Origin: Amblyornis subalaris
Taxonomy: Eukaryota; Chordata; Aves; Passeriformes; Ptilonorhynchidae
Assembly: GCA_018881555.1 (NCBI GenBank)
Contig: JACAXG010000056.1
Coordinates: forward strand, 941,462-1,005,461
Length of the DNA: 64,000 nucleotides
Direction of reading: 5' to 3'
The notes under the pieces are model-generated. The model was not told the origin of the DNA. It did no database searches and saw only the letters and a list, made by a program, of their open reading frames with translations. The position numbers and the translations under genes are program-made. Shown here in pieces: positions 24,877-37,134 of the stretch. Within the stretch, counting starts at the first letter, position 1. Every line of letters starts with the position of its first letter.

Positions 24877-25351
24877 ATCATAGAGTCATAGAACACCAAC
24901 ACCTTGGATTGGAAGGGACCTTAAAGATGATCTCATTCCAACCGCCTGCTATGGGCAAGGATGCCACCCACTAGATTGGGTTGCTCAGAGCTTGTTCCAA
25001 CCTGGCCTTGAACGCTTCCAGGGATNGGGCAGCCACAGCTTCTCTGGGCAACCTGTGCCAGATTCTCACCACCCTCACAGTAAAGAATTTCTTCCTAACG
25101 TTAAATCTAAGTCTCTCCTTTTTTTAGTTTAAAGCCATTCCCCCTTGTCCTGTCTATCCATGTATGAAGTAGCTCTCCCTCTTTTTTGTAAGTCCCCTTT
25201 AGGTTCTAGAGGGTGCTAAAAGGTCTCCATGGAGCCTTCTCTTCTCCAGGCTGAACACCCTCAGCTCTCTCAGCCTTTCTTCAGAAGCAGAGGTGCTCCA
25301 GCCCTCTGGTCATCTTCGTGGCCTNCTCTGGACTCACTCCAACAGGCCCAT
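24877..25351 (-). mobile_element. CR1 LINE 3'-end fragment (~475 bp)
   Basis: The best-preserved CR1 of the window, in reverse-complement orientation. It begins with 'atcatagagtcatagaa', then 'ggaagggaccttaaagatgatct', 'cagggat' with 'ggcagccacagcttctctgggcaacctg', 'agaatttcttcctaa', 'gtttaaagccattcccccttgtcctgtc' and 'ggagccttctcttctccaggctgaac'. It continues through 'agaggtgctccagccctctggtcatctt' and stops at 'actccaacaggccca', where CR1 would continue. It is 5'-truncated there and keeps no protein-coding domain. Confidence 0.97.
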
Positions 25352-26945
25352 TATTTTTTAAAGGAAAATAAGGTTTTCCTTGTAAGACAACTTCCACGCT
25401 TCAGGTGTTGCTGCTGCTCCACGTCGGTCNGGATTTCTAAATCTCTGAAATTCTACGTGAAACAAAATACCCACCTTGTGCTAAACTCTGGAAGGAGGAG
25501 GCTTTCAGTGCCCTGTGCTGTGGGCTGGGCAGCTGTGGGCTCTCGAGGGAGCAGGCTGGGTGGAGGGACACAACTCAGGGAGCCAAGTGGTTTCAGTTCT
25601 GCTGTTTACCTCGGTACAGGCTCCACGTTCAGCCTGGGTCAATGAGCTGTGTCTGCAGATAAAGAGCTATTCTGGTAAAGTGTGCTGAGAGGGGGTGTGT
25701 AAATGCAATAAACNCTTAACTTCATGCAATATATTCGACTGAGCCTCCACTCCCCTGCAACTGGAGCTTCTAATGTGTTCTAGGAAGTGATGGTCCTTAA
25801 ATTAAACAGTAAGGGAGTAAATAAATGGCTTGGTCTGACACGGAGGAGGCAGGAGCTCCGCTGTGGGGGCACCTGGCGCTGCGCAGGGGACAGGGACACC
25901 GCCCGCCCGCGGATGGCTCCAGCTCGTTAATCTGAAACCACCGTGTGCCAGTCTTGGGACAGGTTTTAAATAGCAAGTCAAGAGNGAAGCCACGTTTGTC
26001 TGGGGCTGAGGAGGGAGCCAAGCTGAGATAGTGCCGCTTGCTGGATTGTCTGGACAGCGCGGATGGAAAGGGCCCCCGCTTCCCAGCATCCAGCCCCCAA
26101 ACGGGTTTTGGCTTCAAAGGTGACATTTTTTTCAGGTAAATGTCTACTGGTGTGGAGGTTGGGGGAGGAAAAACTGGCAGCTGAGGCTGAGAAGGGCTTG
26201 TGCTTTGTTCTGTCTGCTGAGGGCGTGGTCTGGACCTGCTGCAGTGGGTCCATGAGGGGCTGGGTTGGGGGGTGAGGTGGGCAGGGAGTGACATGGCAGA
26301 TGGAACACCACGAGGTGGGGAGGGCTTGTGTGCCCAGGGTGTGTGGGAAGGGCCAGTCCTGGTGAGCGAGGGTAGGGGACTGTGGCAGGGTGTGACGGAA
26401 GGGAGAGGGGGGAAGGTCCTGGTGACTGGGAACCTGCTCCGGAGCTGTGAGCAATGACGGTACCAAGGTCTTGAAGGAAATAGGGATGAAAGTGTGCTCA
26501 AATGGAAAGAAGGTTTCTGAACCACAGCCTTTCTTTCTGGTGTTTTTGGCTGTGGCCAGCTCTTGTCCCATTGGGTGTCCTACACTTTTCATTTAAAGGG
26601 TTTTTATGGGATTTGTCCCATTTCTCCAGCAGAAGTTGCACTAATGAATGAAGCCTTAGAGGCAAATTAGCTCCCTGGGGACCAAGGAGTGGGATCAGTT
26701 CCTGCTCCTGAAAAAAAAAGGCAGAGTGGTTCTCTTTCCAAGTGTTCTCTTTCCAAGGTGGGAGGAGACCTTGGTGAACNCAGCATCCCACCCTCCTGCA
26801 GTCCTCAAAATTGCTTTTACTGAACCTACTTAATGGCCATTTTCACCATGTGAATGTTCTCTTCCTTCTCCCAGAGGTTAGTTGGGACATGCAGACAAGG
26901 CTAAGGTGGGAGCTGGAGCCTGGTGTCTGTCTCANTCTGAAGGGG
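25352..26945. other. Segment between two CR1 copies, G-rich, no gene
   Basis: Single-copy DNA with a small CpG cluster at about 25840-25960 and a strongly G-rich stretch at about 26220-26440. The 242-codon minus-strand frame (25797-26525) is rich in Pro, Ser and Thr because it reads the complement of this G-rich strand. It has no recognisable domain, so I do not call it a gene. Confidence 0.55.
26256..26281 (+). other. G-quadruplex-type motif
   Basis: Four G-runs of at least three on the plus strand (GGGG, GGG, GGGGGG, GGG) are separated by loops of 2, 2 and 6 nt, which satisfies the usual G3+N1-7 quadruplex pattern. More G-runs follow downstream to about 26420. Confidence 0.7.
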
Positions 26946-27100
26946 TGCAGTGGTGGAGTCCTCATCCCTGGAGATGTTTGAGGAAAGACTGGATGTGGCA
27001 CTCAGTGGTGTGGTCTGGTTTACATGGTGGTGTTCAGTCGTAGGTTGGNCTTGATGATCTCAGAGGTCTTTTCCAGCCTAACTGATTCCCTGGCTCTGTG
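26946..27100 (+). mobile_element. CR1 LINE 3'-end fragment (~155 bp)
   Basis: Sense-orientation CR1 tail: 'gcagtggtggagtcctcatccctggagatgtttgaggaaagactggatgtggcac', then 'catggtggtgttcagtcgtaggttgg', 'cttgatgatctcagaggtcttttccagcctaa', and a decayed terminal octamer 'ctgattccctggctctgtg'. Only the last ~155 bp are left. It lies about 1.6 kb from the CR1 at 24877 in the opposite orientation. Confidence 0.93.
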
Positions 27101-27529
27101 GTGGGTGTGCTGCGTGGCTGGGATGCCTGCACANCCTGCTGCTGGCTGCATCCTCCAAGATGTGAGCTGTATCATTTGGAGTGTGTATCCACTTCCATGG
27201 GCCTGTTTGGACCAAGCAGATCAGAGGGAAACCTTTGGCCAAGAGTGCTCTCCTCATTTATTAGAGCCTTGACAAGTTAAATAGAGGTAGAGATTAAATA
27301 TGAATGGGACTTATGTTGGAAAGCTCAACNTTAGAGAGATTAAAGAAAAAGAAGTTAAGTCAACAGGAAAGTCTCCTGACTAATAGGAGGAAAATCTAAG
27401 TATGAGGGGGGTGCTGTTGGTGTCCCACTTCCCTNGTGGAGCAGAGGAGCTGGGGTAGGACACCTGAAAGGTGTCTGGGAGATGTGGCATCATCCTGTTC
27501 ACGGGGGAGCTGCAACCACAGATAAGCAT

Positions 27530-27810
27530 CATCATTTTAAACTCTCACAAGTTTGTCATTCTGAAAAACAAAACAGTAAAAGCTGTCCACTTTTGCAGCT
27601 TATGTGCAATGCAATTAGTGGATCCTTTCCATGTGCTGACAGATTTCATCTGTCTGTGTCTGTCTTTAGTTATTAATTGCTTAGGATTTAAATGCGAGTT
27701 TCTCATTCTTCATCTTTATTTATCATCAATNCTTGTCTGATGGTATGAATAGCTGTCAAATTGAGCTAAGTATTACCAATTCATGGCAGATTTGTATATT
27801 ATTTGCATGA
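27530..27810. promoter_or_regulatory. Candidate AT-rich conserved element with octamer
   Basis: AT-rich DNA with 'gcaattagtgg', 'agttattaattgcttagg' and 'catctttatttatcatc', ending in an exact POU octamer ATTTGCAT at 27801-27808. The regulatory reading is an inference from motif content only. Confidence 0.22.
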
Positions 27811-30800
27811 GAACAGCTTTCTGCTGCCTGTTTAGATTAGAGTGACTGTGCAGTCATGTTAAGGACAAGATCAGGATGAGTCCAACTTTGTGTCAGTGTA
27901 ACAGCGAAACTTGGATTACAGGCTATTTTTTGCTGTTGCATAGGAAGGTTGTGTTTTTTCCCCTTGGTAATTGATGGTCTTTTTTGCTTCTTTTTCTAAA
28001 GTGTTTACTGAAAATGCGAGTGCCATTTTAAGGGTGTTTCTTTAGCAAGGAAGTGTGTGATAAATAGAAGGCAAAGTTCTTCATTCCAAGAAAGCACTGC
28101 AAATCCACACCACATCTGCTGACTTCAGCAGACTCTCACCAGGTTTGCACAACACACACATTGCAGCTGGGCTCATGTTGTGCATACTTAGAGAAAGTTA
28201 AGTTACCACTAGAGGTGATGGAAATACTTTTTTGGGAAATGAAGCTTTCCTGAAATTGTTTTGGTGCTTGGCCCCGGGGTGGTGGCTGCCCTCCAGCTGG
28301 GCTTTGTGCTGCTAATCACGGCCTGTTATGTCTGACAGTTCAGTCAGTTTTCAGTCCACGTTGCTCTCCTTTTATCTAGTTCATACTCAACCAGTGAGGA
28401 TCAATTGAAGACTTTATCTGTTATATCTATGTGCTGGCTTTTATCTGGAGGAAATGCTTTTAATAAATCCAAATCCAGACTTTGGTTTTGGATTTGGGCT
28501 GCATGAGCAGAGTGGTCTGTTTTCTGATTTGGTCCCATTTAGCATAGGATTAGGAAACCAGGAATAACATTGCAGCAGTGTGAGATGGGGTTTGGGAGCA
28601 TTTTTGTCCATTTCCAGGTGGTGTGAATCCAAATGGAATAGCCTAGATGACTCCAGCATGATGGAGATGAGTTCTGTGGCCTAATTATGATTTGATCATG
28701 TCCTAAAACCTGAGCAAACCGAGTCTGGACCAAGACTCAAGCACTACTGCTTCTGCTTTGATTAGAGGGCTTAGAGTGCTTTTAGGGCTGTAGGATGCTT
28801 GCACAAATCTTTGGCAGAGTAGAAATTTAATGCACCATGACCAACATTGGACAACTAAGATGCTTCCAGACTGGTTCCAAAGCCAAGCAAAGACGTGTCC
28901 CTGAGTGCTGGGAGCTACATTTTTCTTTGGGTAACACAGAATGCAGAGGCATGTGGCAGGTGTGTCTGAGGATGGAGAAGTATGTCACAACCCAAAATCA
29001 CTTTGTTAAGAGAGGAGACAGTGTAGAAGACAAACCTCACTGCCAAGAATTATCAGCAGAGCTAAATTCCTTTGCTGCTCTTTAAGATTTAAAGNTTTTT
29101 TTTCCCCCTCCAGCATGGAGAGCATGAGGTTCCCAAATATGATACCTTCCTGTTTAGTTTACAACAAACACTTAAACAGTGTCATGTTTATGGGGGCACT
29201 CAGTCCTGCATTCAGGGGCANGGATGGCTTGTGTCAGTCCCAGAGCCCAAAGGCTTTGGTATGTTGCTCTTCCACTGTGCTGATCAGTCTGTTTGTGTGT
29301 TTGCTTGGCAAACAGGGTCATTGAAATGAACCATGTTGGTTTTTTTTTTTTAAAGCAGTCAAAAAACCACCCAAACAAGAAAAGAAGATGGCAAGAGAGT
29401 GATAATTCTTCCTCTCCTCTGTTGTTTTTTCTGTGGAGAGTTTGAGCGTGGCGAGGCAGGGGCTGTCTCTGGAGCACAGAGCACCACTGATCTTCCTGGC
29501 ATCCTTGAGAAGATGTGTTATAAACAGGAAGGAAAGAGGGAAGAGCCTGGGTCTTGTTGACAGGGAGCATGTGGCTATTTTTGTGGGGTGGGAAACCTTA
29601 CCAGACCCAACAGTTTGGAATCCGGGTGTGCTTCTGAGAGGGAGCCAACCTTTCCAGCACCTTTGAAATCCACATTCTGACATTCTAACCCTGCTGGAGT
29701 GCAACTTTTTCATTTCTTGGATGTGCCAGCAAGCTTTATTTTCCTTTTTTTTCCCTCCTACCCCAGTCAGTCCATTCACTCCCTCTTAGGACAGGCTGTC
29801 CTGCTGGGGTGTTGCAGTGCAATTAGATGTTAGGTGTCAGGAGCAGATAATGGACAAACACATATCAGAGAGGATGGCACTTAGCTAATCACTGGCTCTC
29901 TTTATCTTACAGGCTATTTTAGGGAAAAACAACAACAATGCAAGAAAGCTGCCACTGTCGTGTCTGTGGTTGAGGTTGGCTGCTGTTGCTTTGAGGTTGT
30001 GTTGGCATTTCCACTCTGGCTTCACGTGGTGCTTTCCCAATGGCCTTGTTTTCACAGCTGCCCCATGACCGGGCAGGAGCCCATTGGCAAATGAATTCAG
30101 CCACAGCTCTGGCCAGACCTCGTTGTCAGCACATGTCTTCTGCTGGATCACTTCGGTTTTGCCTTGTTTGTTTCCCCTGGAAAACCAAGAACCCAGGAGC
30201 GGAGGCATATGGGAAAGGGAGATGAGCTTTTGGGATAATTAGCATCATCCATGAAGCTTCCACATTTTATATGCCTGTTACATCAGAAGCCTTTAGGCTT
30301 GAACTTGCATCTTAAGACATTTTAGTATGTTTAACACTNGATTCTCTGAATCTCCAGCATCTGCCTGATTTAGGTGTCTTACATTGTCTTTCTGGGGTCT
30401 CTTTCAGCAGCAGAGAAAAAAAAAAGTATGGTGAACAAAACNTAGGATGGCTGACCTTAAGGTACACAGATTATTTTTAAAACATTCTTTGCCTGAAACT
30501 AATTACCTCATACTAATTAGCTCTTTCTAACTGGTGAATTGCTGGGTAGGCAGCTGTGGATGTTGTCAGTCAAGCTCCAAAGTCTGGTTCCTGGTGAAAT
30601 GAGAGCTTCATTGAGCCTCTCCAGTGTACACGAGGGTTGTTNCTCCAAGGACTTGCCCTGGGTACCCCAGCTGGTTGAAACAGTGGAAAAAAAACCAGGA
30701 GAAGCTGTATTTGTATGACAGTTTTGGGAAAACAACTTTGAAGAGGAATGGAAACTCCATCTTCCTGCTTGCTGCTGCCCCATGCAAAAAAGAAATCTTG

Positions 30801-33800
30801 CCATGTAACCCCTGAGTTGCAGGAATTCCTGGAGCCCCAGCAAGCCCTGTCTAATCTCTCCCGGTCCCTCACGTATCGCCTCTGAATGTTTTCANTGAGT
30901 TCCCAGACCTCGTGCTTTCTTGCTCCTGATAAGTAGCCATTGCTGGGATGCCAGAACCACTGCATTGCATAGTTCAGCTATCAACAAAAATATAATGAGA
31001 TAAAGGGGATGGTTAATACCAGAGTGTCTGTGGTAGTGCAGATGTCAGAGATACTCAACTGGCTTTCCTGGAGAAGTNCTTTAAATGGGTCAAGTTACTT
31101 TGGGAAAACAGTATCTAGCCCTTTTGACAGTGTGAACATCCATAAGAACATCATGCAGACATTTCTTCCCGTTGAAGAGTCAGGCAGCCATCATAATAGG
31201 CACTTTGTGCTTCAGAGTGTTGGAAAGTAATGCCACCTCCTGTGGGACTTGCCAAAGATGGCCTCTTGGGTGCTGAGCACATTTGGGAAGCTCAGAGTTG
31301 CCATCGAAGATGAAAAGCTGGCCTGAATGATGGAAGTGAGTTCTTTCGAGAATTAAGCCCGTAAAAAAAATGAAACCAAATAGAGGAGATGAAGGATTTA
31401 TTGAAATGACTGAGCAATTGCAGGANCACAGATGCCAAAGAGGAAGAATAGGGCTATTGGGTTTTCCTGCCAGGTCAGGACTGTTGCCTGTAGTGTCTAG
31501 TCTAGCAGCCTGTTCAGTTGTTTCGAGTGATCATTTCCATTGCTTCCCTTCTGAGACCCTTGTATTTCCTGATAGGAAAACTTAGTAACAATGAGACGTA
31601 ACTGCCAGGCTAAATTTTTCTTCNGTCCAATTGCTGGCTAATATTCTTACTCGTTTAATGGGAAATACATAGTCAAAACAGAGAGGAGGGATCCCGTGGG
31701 GTCCCTCAGATGATGTGCTGTTTTCCACGGCATTTTCCCCGGTGTGTCACCGGAGAGTCCCTCTTGGCACTTCTGTGTCTGTGTCCGTCCCTGTGATGAT
31801 TTGGTGGCTGAGACATTTCATACAGCTCGGTGTGAAGAGCTTGGTGTGTTGAGGTTTGTGGCCTGTGAGGTTAAATAATGCAGGAGGGCTGGTCTTGGTC
31901 TTGTAGCTAATCTCTGGGATCCAGTCTCTTCCTGACTTTGCTGCTTCCTTGGGCAGGTATCTTTAAGCNGTGGTGAGCTCATGAGTGAAATAAGGTTTTG
32001 TTCCTCCTGATCGCCATCAGAGGGATACTCAGTCTCTTGGCAGCCTGAAGAACAACATGTAAGGCACTGCTGCATGTGTCTGAGCAAATGTGCTTTTGGC
32101 ATGTGAAAGGTGCAGAGTGTATCCATTGTCTTTCTGATAAAAGACNTTTGAGCTAAGACACTTGCGTCTGAGATGTATGCAGAGCAGTGTTCACTGCTAA
32201 GCAGTGGCGGCTTGNTTGCACCTGGGAGTTCATAGCTGCTCTGGGCAAGGTCCAGGGAATGATTGGAGCATCTTGTGCTGAAGAAGCTCTGTGGAAGTGC
32301 AAAAGACAATGATTACAGTAGTCCAGGGTTTTATCCACGTGTCTCTGGCTCAGTGCGGGTCTCCTATGCCTTCGTGCTGAGTAGGGGAGGAAGAAGCAGG
32401 AAAGAAGAGACTGCAGCTACCTCCTCCCTTGGTGGGGATGCTGTGCTTCACCATTTATGGAGGGGGATTGGCCTCAGCTGTGAAGGCAGCTGCCAGTCTG
32501 CCCCTCCTGACCGTTATTTAATGCTTGTTAAATGAACACAACCTTTAGTTGAGGTTCAGCATTTCACTTGATAGCTCTCTGTGCAGCCACTGGGGCTGGG
32601 AAAAGGGAGGGAAGAGGAATCCCAAGAGCAGAAGCAAGACAGAGGAGAATAGTAAGGGAAGGAAAAAAATATAAGGACATTGTTTCTAAGAGCACTTAGT
32701 GGCCTAGATTTTCCTTTCACAGCTATTTCAAAAGTGTGCTTTATTGCAGATCCATTCAGCTTTTATTGGTATATAGTACACTGTGTAGCAGCAGCCACTG
32801 TTGTCTGCTCAGCTCTTAACATGATACTCTGCCAGATGGCAAGAATATAAACCTGCGTTTGTACTCGGGGATTGATCAAAGTTTTTTTGCTGTTGTCATC
32901 CCTGTAACATTGTCACAGATGTAAGGCCAGCACACCCCGGCTCTCCTCCCTGCAACCTTCCCGTGTATAAATTCAGGACAGTGCCCCTTTTCATAGCCAN
33001 TATAATGCCCGCATTCCTTAAATCCCAAGAACAGCCCTGTGCAGGGGAGGATGCACTGCAAGGTTTTGCCAGGAGTTTTTTAGACAAGGCTTGTGCAGGG
33101 GTGAGCCCAGGGAGTGGAGTTGGCTGGGAGAGTGGTGGATCTCTAGATGTAAATCAGCAGCCCAGTCACAGTAGCTAGGCTGATTTACTCCAGTGGAGAG
33201 GCCAGCTTGGGATCTCAGCAGGAATCCTCCAAAGGAAAGCCATTTGGGAATGATTAAAATAATACTCAAGGCAGTGATTGCTCAGTGGTTTTGGATGAAC
33301 AAAACCTTGCAGAGGAGGAAAGCTGTTTTGGAAGGGAGTGTGGAGATGCAGGGAGATGACACAGGAGTCCTGCTCTCCACAGACAGTTTGCTCAGGGCAA
33401 TTTAATTAATCTTTAATTCATCTTTACCTTCCCATCCGCTTATTCCCATTCTTCCATGCCTTTCACTCGCTATTCTGACATCCATTTTCTTGCTGAAGGC
33501 TCATGTGTGCCAACGAGCTTCTGCAAAGAGCCCTAGCAGTTTTGGGTGGCTGCACCATGGGCTGGACTCAGCTCCTTCCCCTGAGGTGGGGAAGGCTTGG
33601 TGTCCTGATCCACATCCGTGCTTGTTGGAGGGACATCACTTATATTACAGCATAAACATCCAGGGATGTGGTCTTTGCTCAGANGGAAGATGGTCTTTGC
33701 TCCAAGAGAAGGAGGGTGTCTGTGGCCAGGGGTTGCATGCCTGCCCTGGACAGAGGGAAGTAGATGAGAAGAGAGAGCATCATGAGCAATTTTCCTCTCT

Positions 33801-34642
33801 TTGCCCTCTAAGGAAANTACTTTTAATTGTGAATAGCAGGGACAGGGAAAATCACGTCCAGAGGTCTTTAGGGCTGCAGAGAGAGCAGCGGGCCATAGGT
33901 TGGAAATTAAAGGGGTCTGGAGAATTTGCTCAGTCTGTGGTGGCAGAGGTGTGGGAACAGTGCTCCAGCCTGTTACTTTAGATGGTTTTTACAAGACTAC
34001 ACGGTTTTAATCCTGCCTCANGCTGCTGGACCAGAGCCTTGTTGTATGGCAAGGGGAGATGAGCCCCTTCAACATGTTGCTGTGTATGAATTGCCTCTGG
34101 GAAGCTCGTGCTGATGCATGTTTTAAAAAAGGCAAAAGCTGCCAGGTTTGTCCTCCCGACATCTCACAAAACTGGCAACTTTCTCTCTTCTTTTTTTTTT
34201 AAAGTTTGGGTTTTTCTCACATTGATGGGGATGAGGGCAGAAGAAGCCCGGTTTGGGATGATTTATGGCTCCAGGACTGGTTAATTTTTTGGCAAACTTT
34301 TCAGGAAGAGCCCCCGAAGCGTGCCAGCTGTAATCGGCCGAGCTTTCGAGAGACACACTGGGAGAGATAACGTGTTATTTATCCCAGCACAAACAGGCTG
34401 ATGGAGAACGTGCTTGTCCCAGACAAGGAAATTCTCCCTCCTCCCTCTGCCCCCTCGCCCCAGTTCAGGCTCCCCGGGAGCAGCTGGGCTCTCTTACTCC
34501 TGCAGTCCCCAACAGCTTCAAATTCACTTCCCTCAGCGCCTTCAAAGGAGGTTTTGATAAATGCACCGCACTTTGCAGCCAGCCAGGCTCTAATTGCCAG
34601 GAGGATTACGATAAGCTTTTTTCTTGTTGTTTCAAAACAATC

Positions 34643-35008
34643 CGGAGGACAGCGTGCCCTCCCGCCGCAGGCACCCCCCGGCCCCGCTGCAGCCGGGCAG
34701 AGAGGAGGCAGCGCGGTGCCAAATCCACCCTGATGGCTGCCTTAAACTGGGGGTTGCTCGGTCACGGTCCAGCCCCGGTGGTGTGTGCCGACACTCGCCG
34801 CAGACCTGCGGGTGAGCCGCGCTCCAGGCGAGCCGCTGCCAAGGCAGCTCCTCCTCCGGCCGTCGCCAAACGTCCTGGCACCTGCCGGGGCCCCGGGAGT
34901 CCCAGCACCAGCCCTGCCTCGTGGGCCACTGAAGTGGAAACTCGAGAGGTCTGTCAGCCCCCGGGAGCGATTTTCTTTCTCCGGCCGTGTGGTTATTCTG
35001 CATGTGCG
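34643..35008. promoter_or_regulatory. CpG island, candidate promoter or first exon
   Basis: About 30 CpGs in ~365 bp by eye, with G+C around two thirds and CpG close to its expected frequency, in a window that is otherwise CpG-poor. In bird genomes such islands usually mark promoters or regulatory regions. No TATA box or recognisable coding start is visible. A splice-donor-like GTGAGC begins at 34812, so a non-coding first exon on the plus strand is possible. The 128-codon frame through it (34733-35119) is Ala/Pro/Arg-rich, as expected of any CpG island, and is not claimed as coding. Confidence 0.6.
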
Positions 35009-36968
35009 GTGGTTTGGGTTTTTTTTTATTTGAAGGGCGCTCCTGCTTCTTTGCTGCTGAGTTTAATAACCATGGTCTGGTTAGAAAATAATGCAGGGGG
35101 AAAAGCAGAGCTGCCTTAATTTGTGATCTAAAAATAGGGAAACCTACACCATTAAATTGAGAGGATTTAGAAGCATAACCATAAAGCCAAGAAGAGTTTG
35201 CCAGGAGCTATCGAGTGACACAGATTTCAACTCCCTGCTTCTTCTGGTTTTCTTCTTTTAAAGGTGAACTGAACAGGCTTGGATTACTATTTTGCTGCTT
35301 TTGACTACAAATATAGTACAGGGAGTTCTCACTGTGACAGTTACCAATACAGGTTCCTTTGCCATTTTTATTGATTTTATTTGTAATAGATTTCNAATGC
35401 TTTACCACCAGCAGAGAAAATGTTTTGTAATCACTATTTAACCCTTAAATGTACCAATATAGGATTGAAGTATCTGAGATCTGTTCCAGGAGAGGAATTC
35501 AGGAACATAACCTTTGGGGAAGAAACAAAGAAAGATGGTTACTGTTCTCTTCTGACACTTAAATCATCATTTAAAACTTTGTGAATCAGTCACCTTCCTG
35601 ACTGACCTGAGAGAAATCTCTTTCGTCTTTGCCATCACCTGCATGTGGATGAGTTTCCCAGGTGTGAAACAAGGATAATGATGCTTCATAGAAATACTTG
35701 GAGTGGAAAATGGCAGGTTGCCTGTAATNAGCTTTCTCTGGAGGGAGGTGGCATCCAGCTCTGCTCTTGGAGTGGTGAATGGGTTGGAGACCCATTCCAG
35801 CCTCTAAACACCATGTTATGCTCTGCCAAAAGTGCTAGTGGTATCCTTTAGCAAGATTTGCCCTGTGAATCCTTTTGGAAGAACTCTGCTAGNGATGGTC
35901 TTAGAGGTTGACCTTTCTAACATGAGGCCGGGTGGTTTCTTGGCCAGGGACTGACCAGCTCACAGGTCCCCCTCTCTTCATGCTCACTGATAATTTCCAG
36001 CATGGCTCAGNGAAGTGCTTTCAGACGAGTTCCACTCACTTTCTCTGGGTGGTTGGCATGAGCCAATGATGCTTTGTTCAAACTCAGCATGACTTTTTCA
36101 TGTCTAGACAATCAGTTTTCATATCAAAGATGCCAGTTAGCTGGCACCTTTGATTAAAAAATGTTGCATTTTACCCAATTTTCTTGGCTACTTAGCCACC
36201 TTGGATTGCTCAGGACTTCAAGATTTGCTATAAAGCCCTATGTAGTACTGAGATTGTTTTCCTGGGCTTGTGCTCACCTCGGATGACACTGTGCTGGTTT
36301 CACTAATGCTGTGTATCAGACAGCTTGCTGTCCAGGAGAACCTCATTTGCCTTTTTTTTAGCTTTTCAGTGTCTTAGAGTCAGCTGGAATGTGTTTCTCA
36401 GATGCCTTGAGTATGAACAGAGCTGTCCAGAAAGCCAAAGACAGCCTGACAGACAAACAAGGAAATATTCAGGGAACTTCGAAGGTGATGAAAAGCAAAG
36501 TTATTCTAGATAAGCTCTGGAACATAATGCCATGAGATAATACCAGGACCACATGCCGGCTGGGATTAAAAAATACATAGATATGTTGATAATGGGAATA
36601 TCTGCTCTCATATTACCCAGTTTTTCTTTTTTAAGGGATGTTAATCCTGATGCTTTAATGGAATATGCTGAATACTGAGGATACAGTTATTTAAGGGGCA
36701 CTTTGCTGGTGTAGAAGGGTGTGCCATGCAGGCAGTGAATATACCTGCTACAGCAAAGCTGTGCTCTGGCCCACACAGCTAAAGCACCCAGTGAGTTAGT
36801 GCCTGGATGATGGCCTAGCTGGAAAGACCTTCTAGTTGGGAAGGCTGTGGATGTGAGACAGTACCTACACCTCTAATCGATGCTGAGCATCCTCACACTC
36901 ACCAAGAGTGATGAGCTCTGATTAGTGTGCCCTTGCCGAACACCTAAGGAAGCACGAGCACATGACAG

Positions 36969-37134
36969 AATAATAGAATCATTAATGTTGTAAAAGACCT
37001 CTAAGATCATTAAGTGCAACTGTTGACCCAGCACTGCTGTGTTCACCACTANACCATGTCCCCATGTCCACACGCCTTTTGAACACTTCCAGGGATGGTG
37101 ATTCCATCNCTTTCTGGGGCAGCCTGTTCCAGTG
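36969..37134 (-). mobile_element. CR1 LINE 3'-end fragment, distinct subfamily
   Basis: Reverse-complement CR1 of the subfamily whose tail reads 'taatagaatcattaatgttg...aaagacctctaagatcattaagtgcaactgttgacccagcactgctg', then 'ccactanaccatgtcccc', 'cttttgaacacttccagggatggtgattccatc' and 'tttctggggcagcctgttcc'. This differs in the 3'-end block from the copies at 24877 and 55131. It is truncated at about 37134 and carries no coding remnant. Confidence 0.9.

Larger units (their letters stand above)
27101..36968. other. Non-coding stretch, no gene recognised
   Basis: No exon, RNA gene or recognisable transposon apart from the CpG island listed separately. An AT-rich block at about 27530-27810 carries homeodomain-like cores and an exact octamer ATTTGCAT at 27801-27808. 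A short partial duplication of 'gtctttgctc' occurs near 33672-33700. Open frames are small or overlap on both strands. Confidence 0.5.

Noticed and set aside
25797..26525. 242-codon minus-strand ORF
   Set aside because: Complement of a G-rich segment; Pro/Ser/Thr-rich low-complexity composition and no recognisable motif.
34733..35119. 128-codon ORF through the CpG island
   Set aside because: Ala/Pro/Arg-rich as in any CpG island; no conserved start context or domain could be shown.
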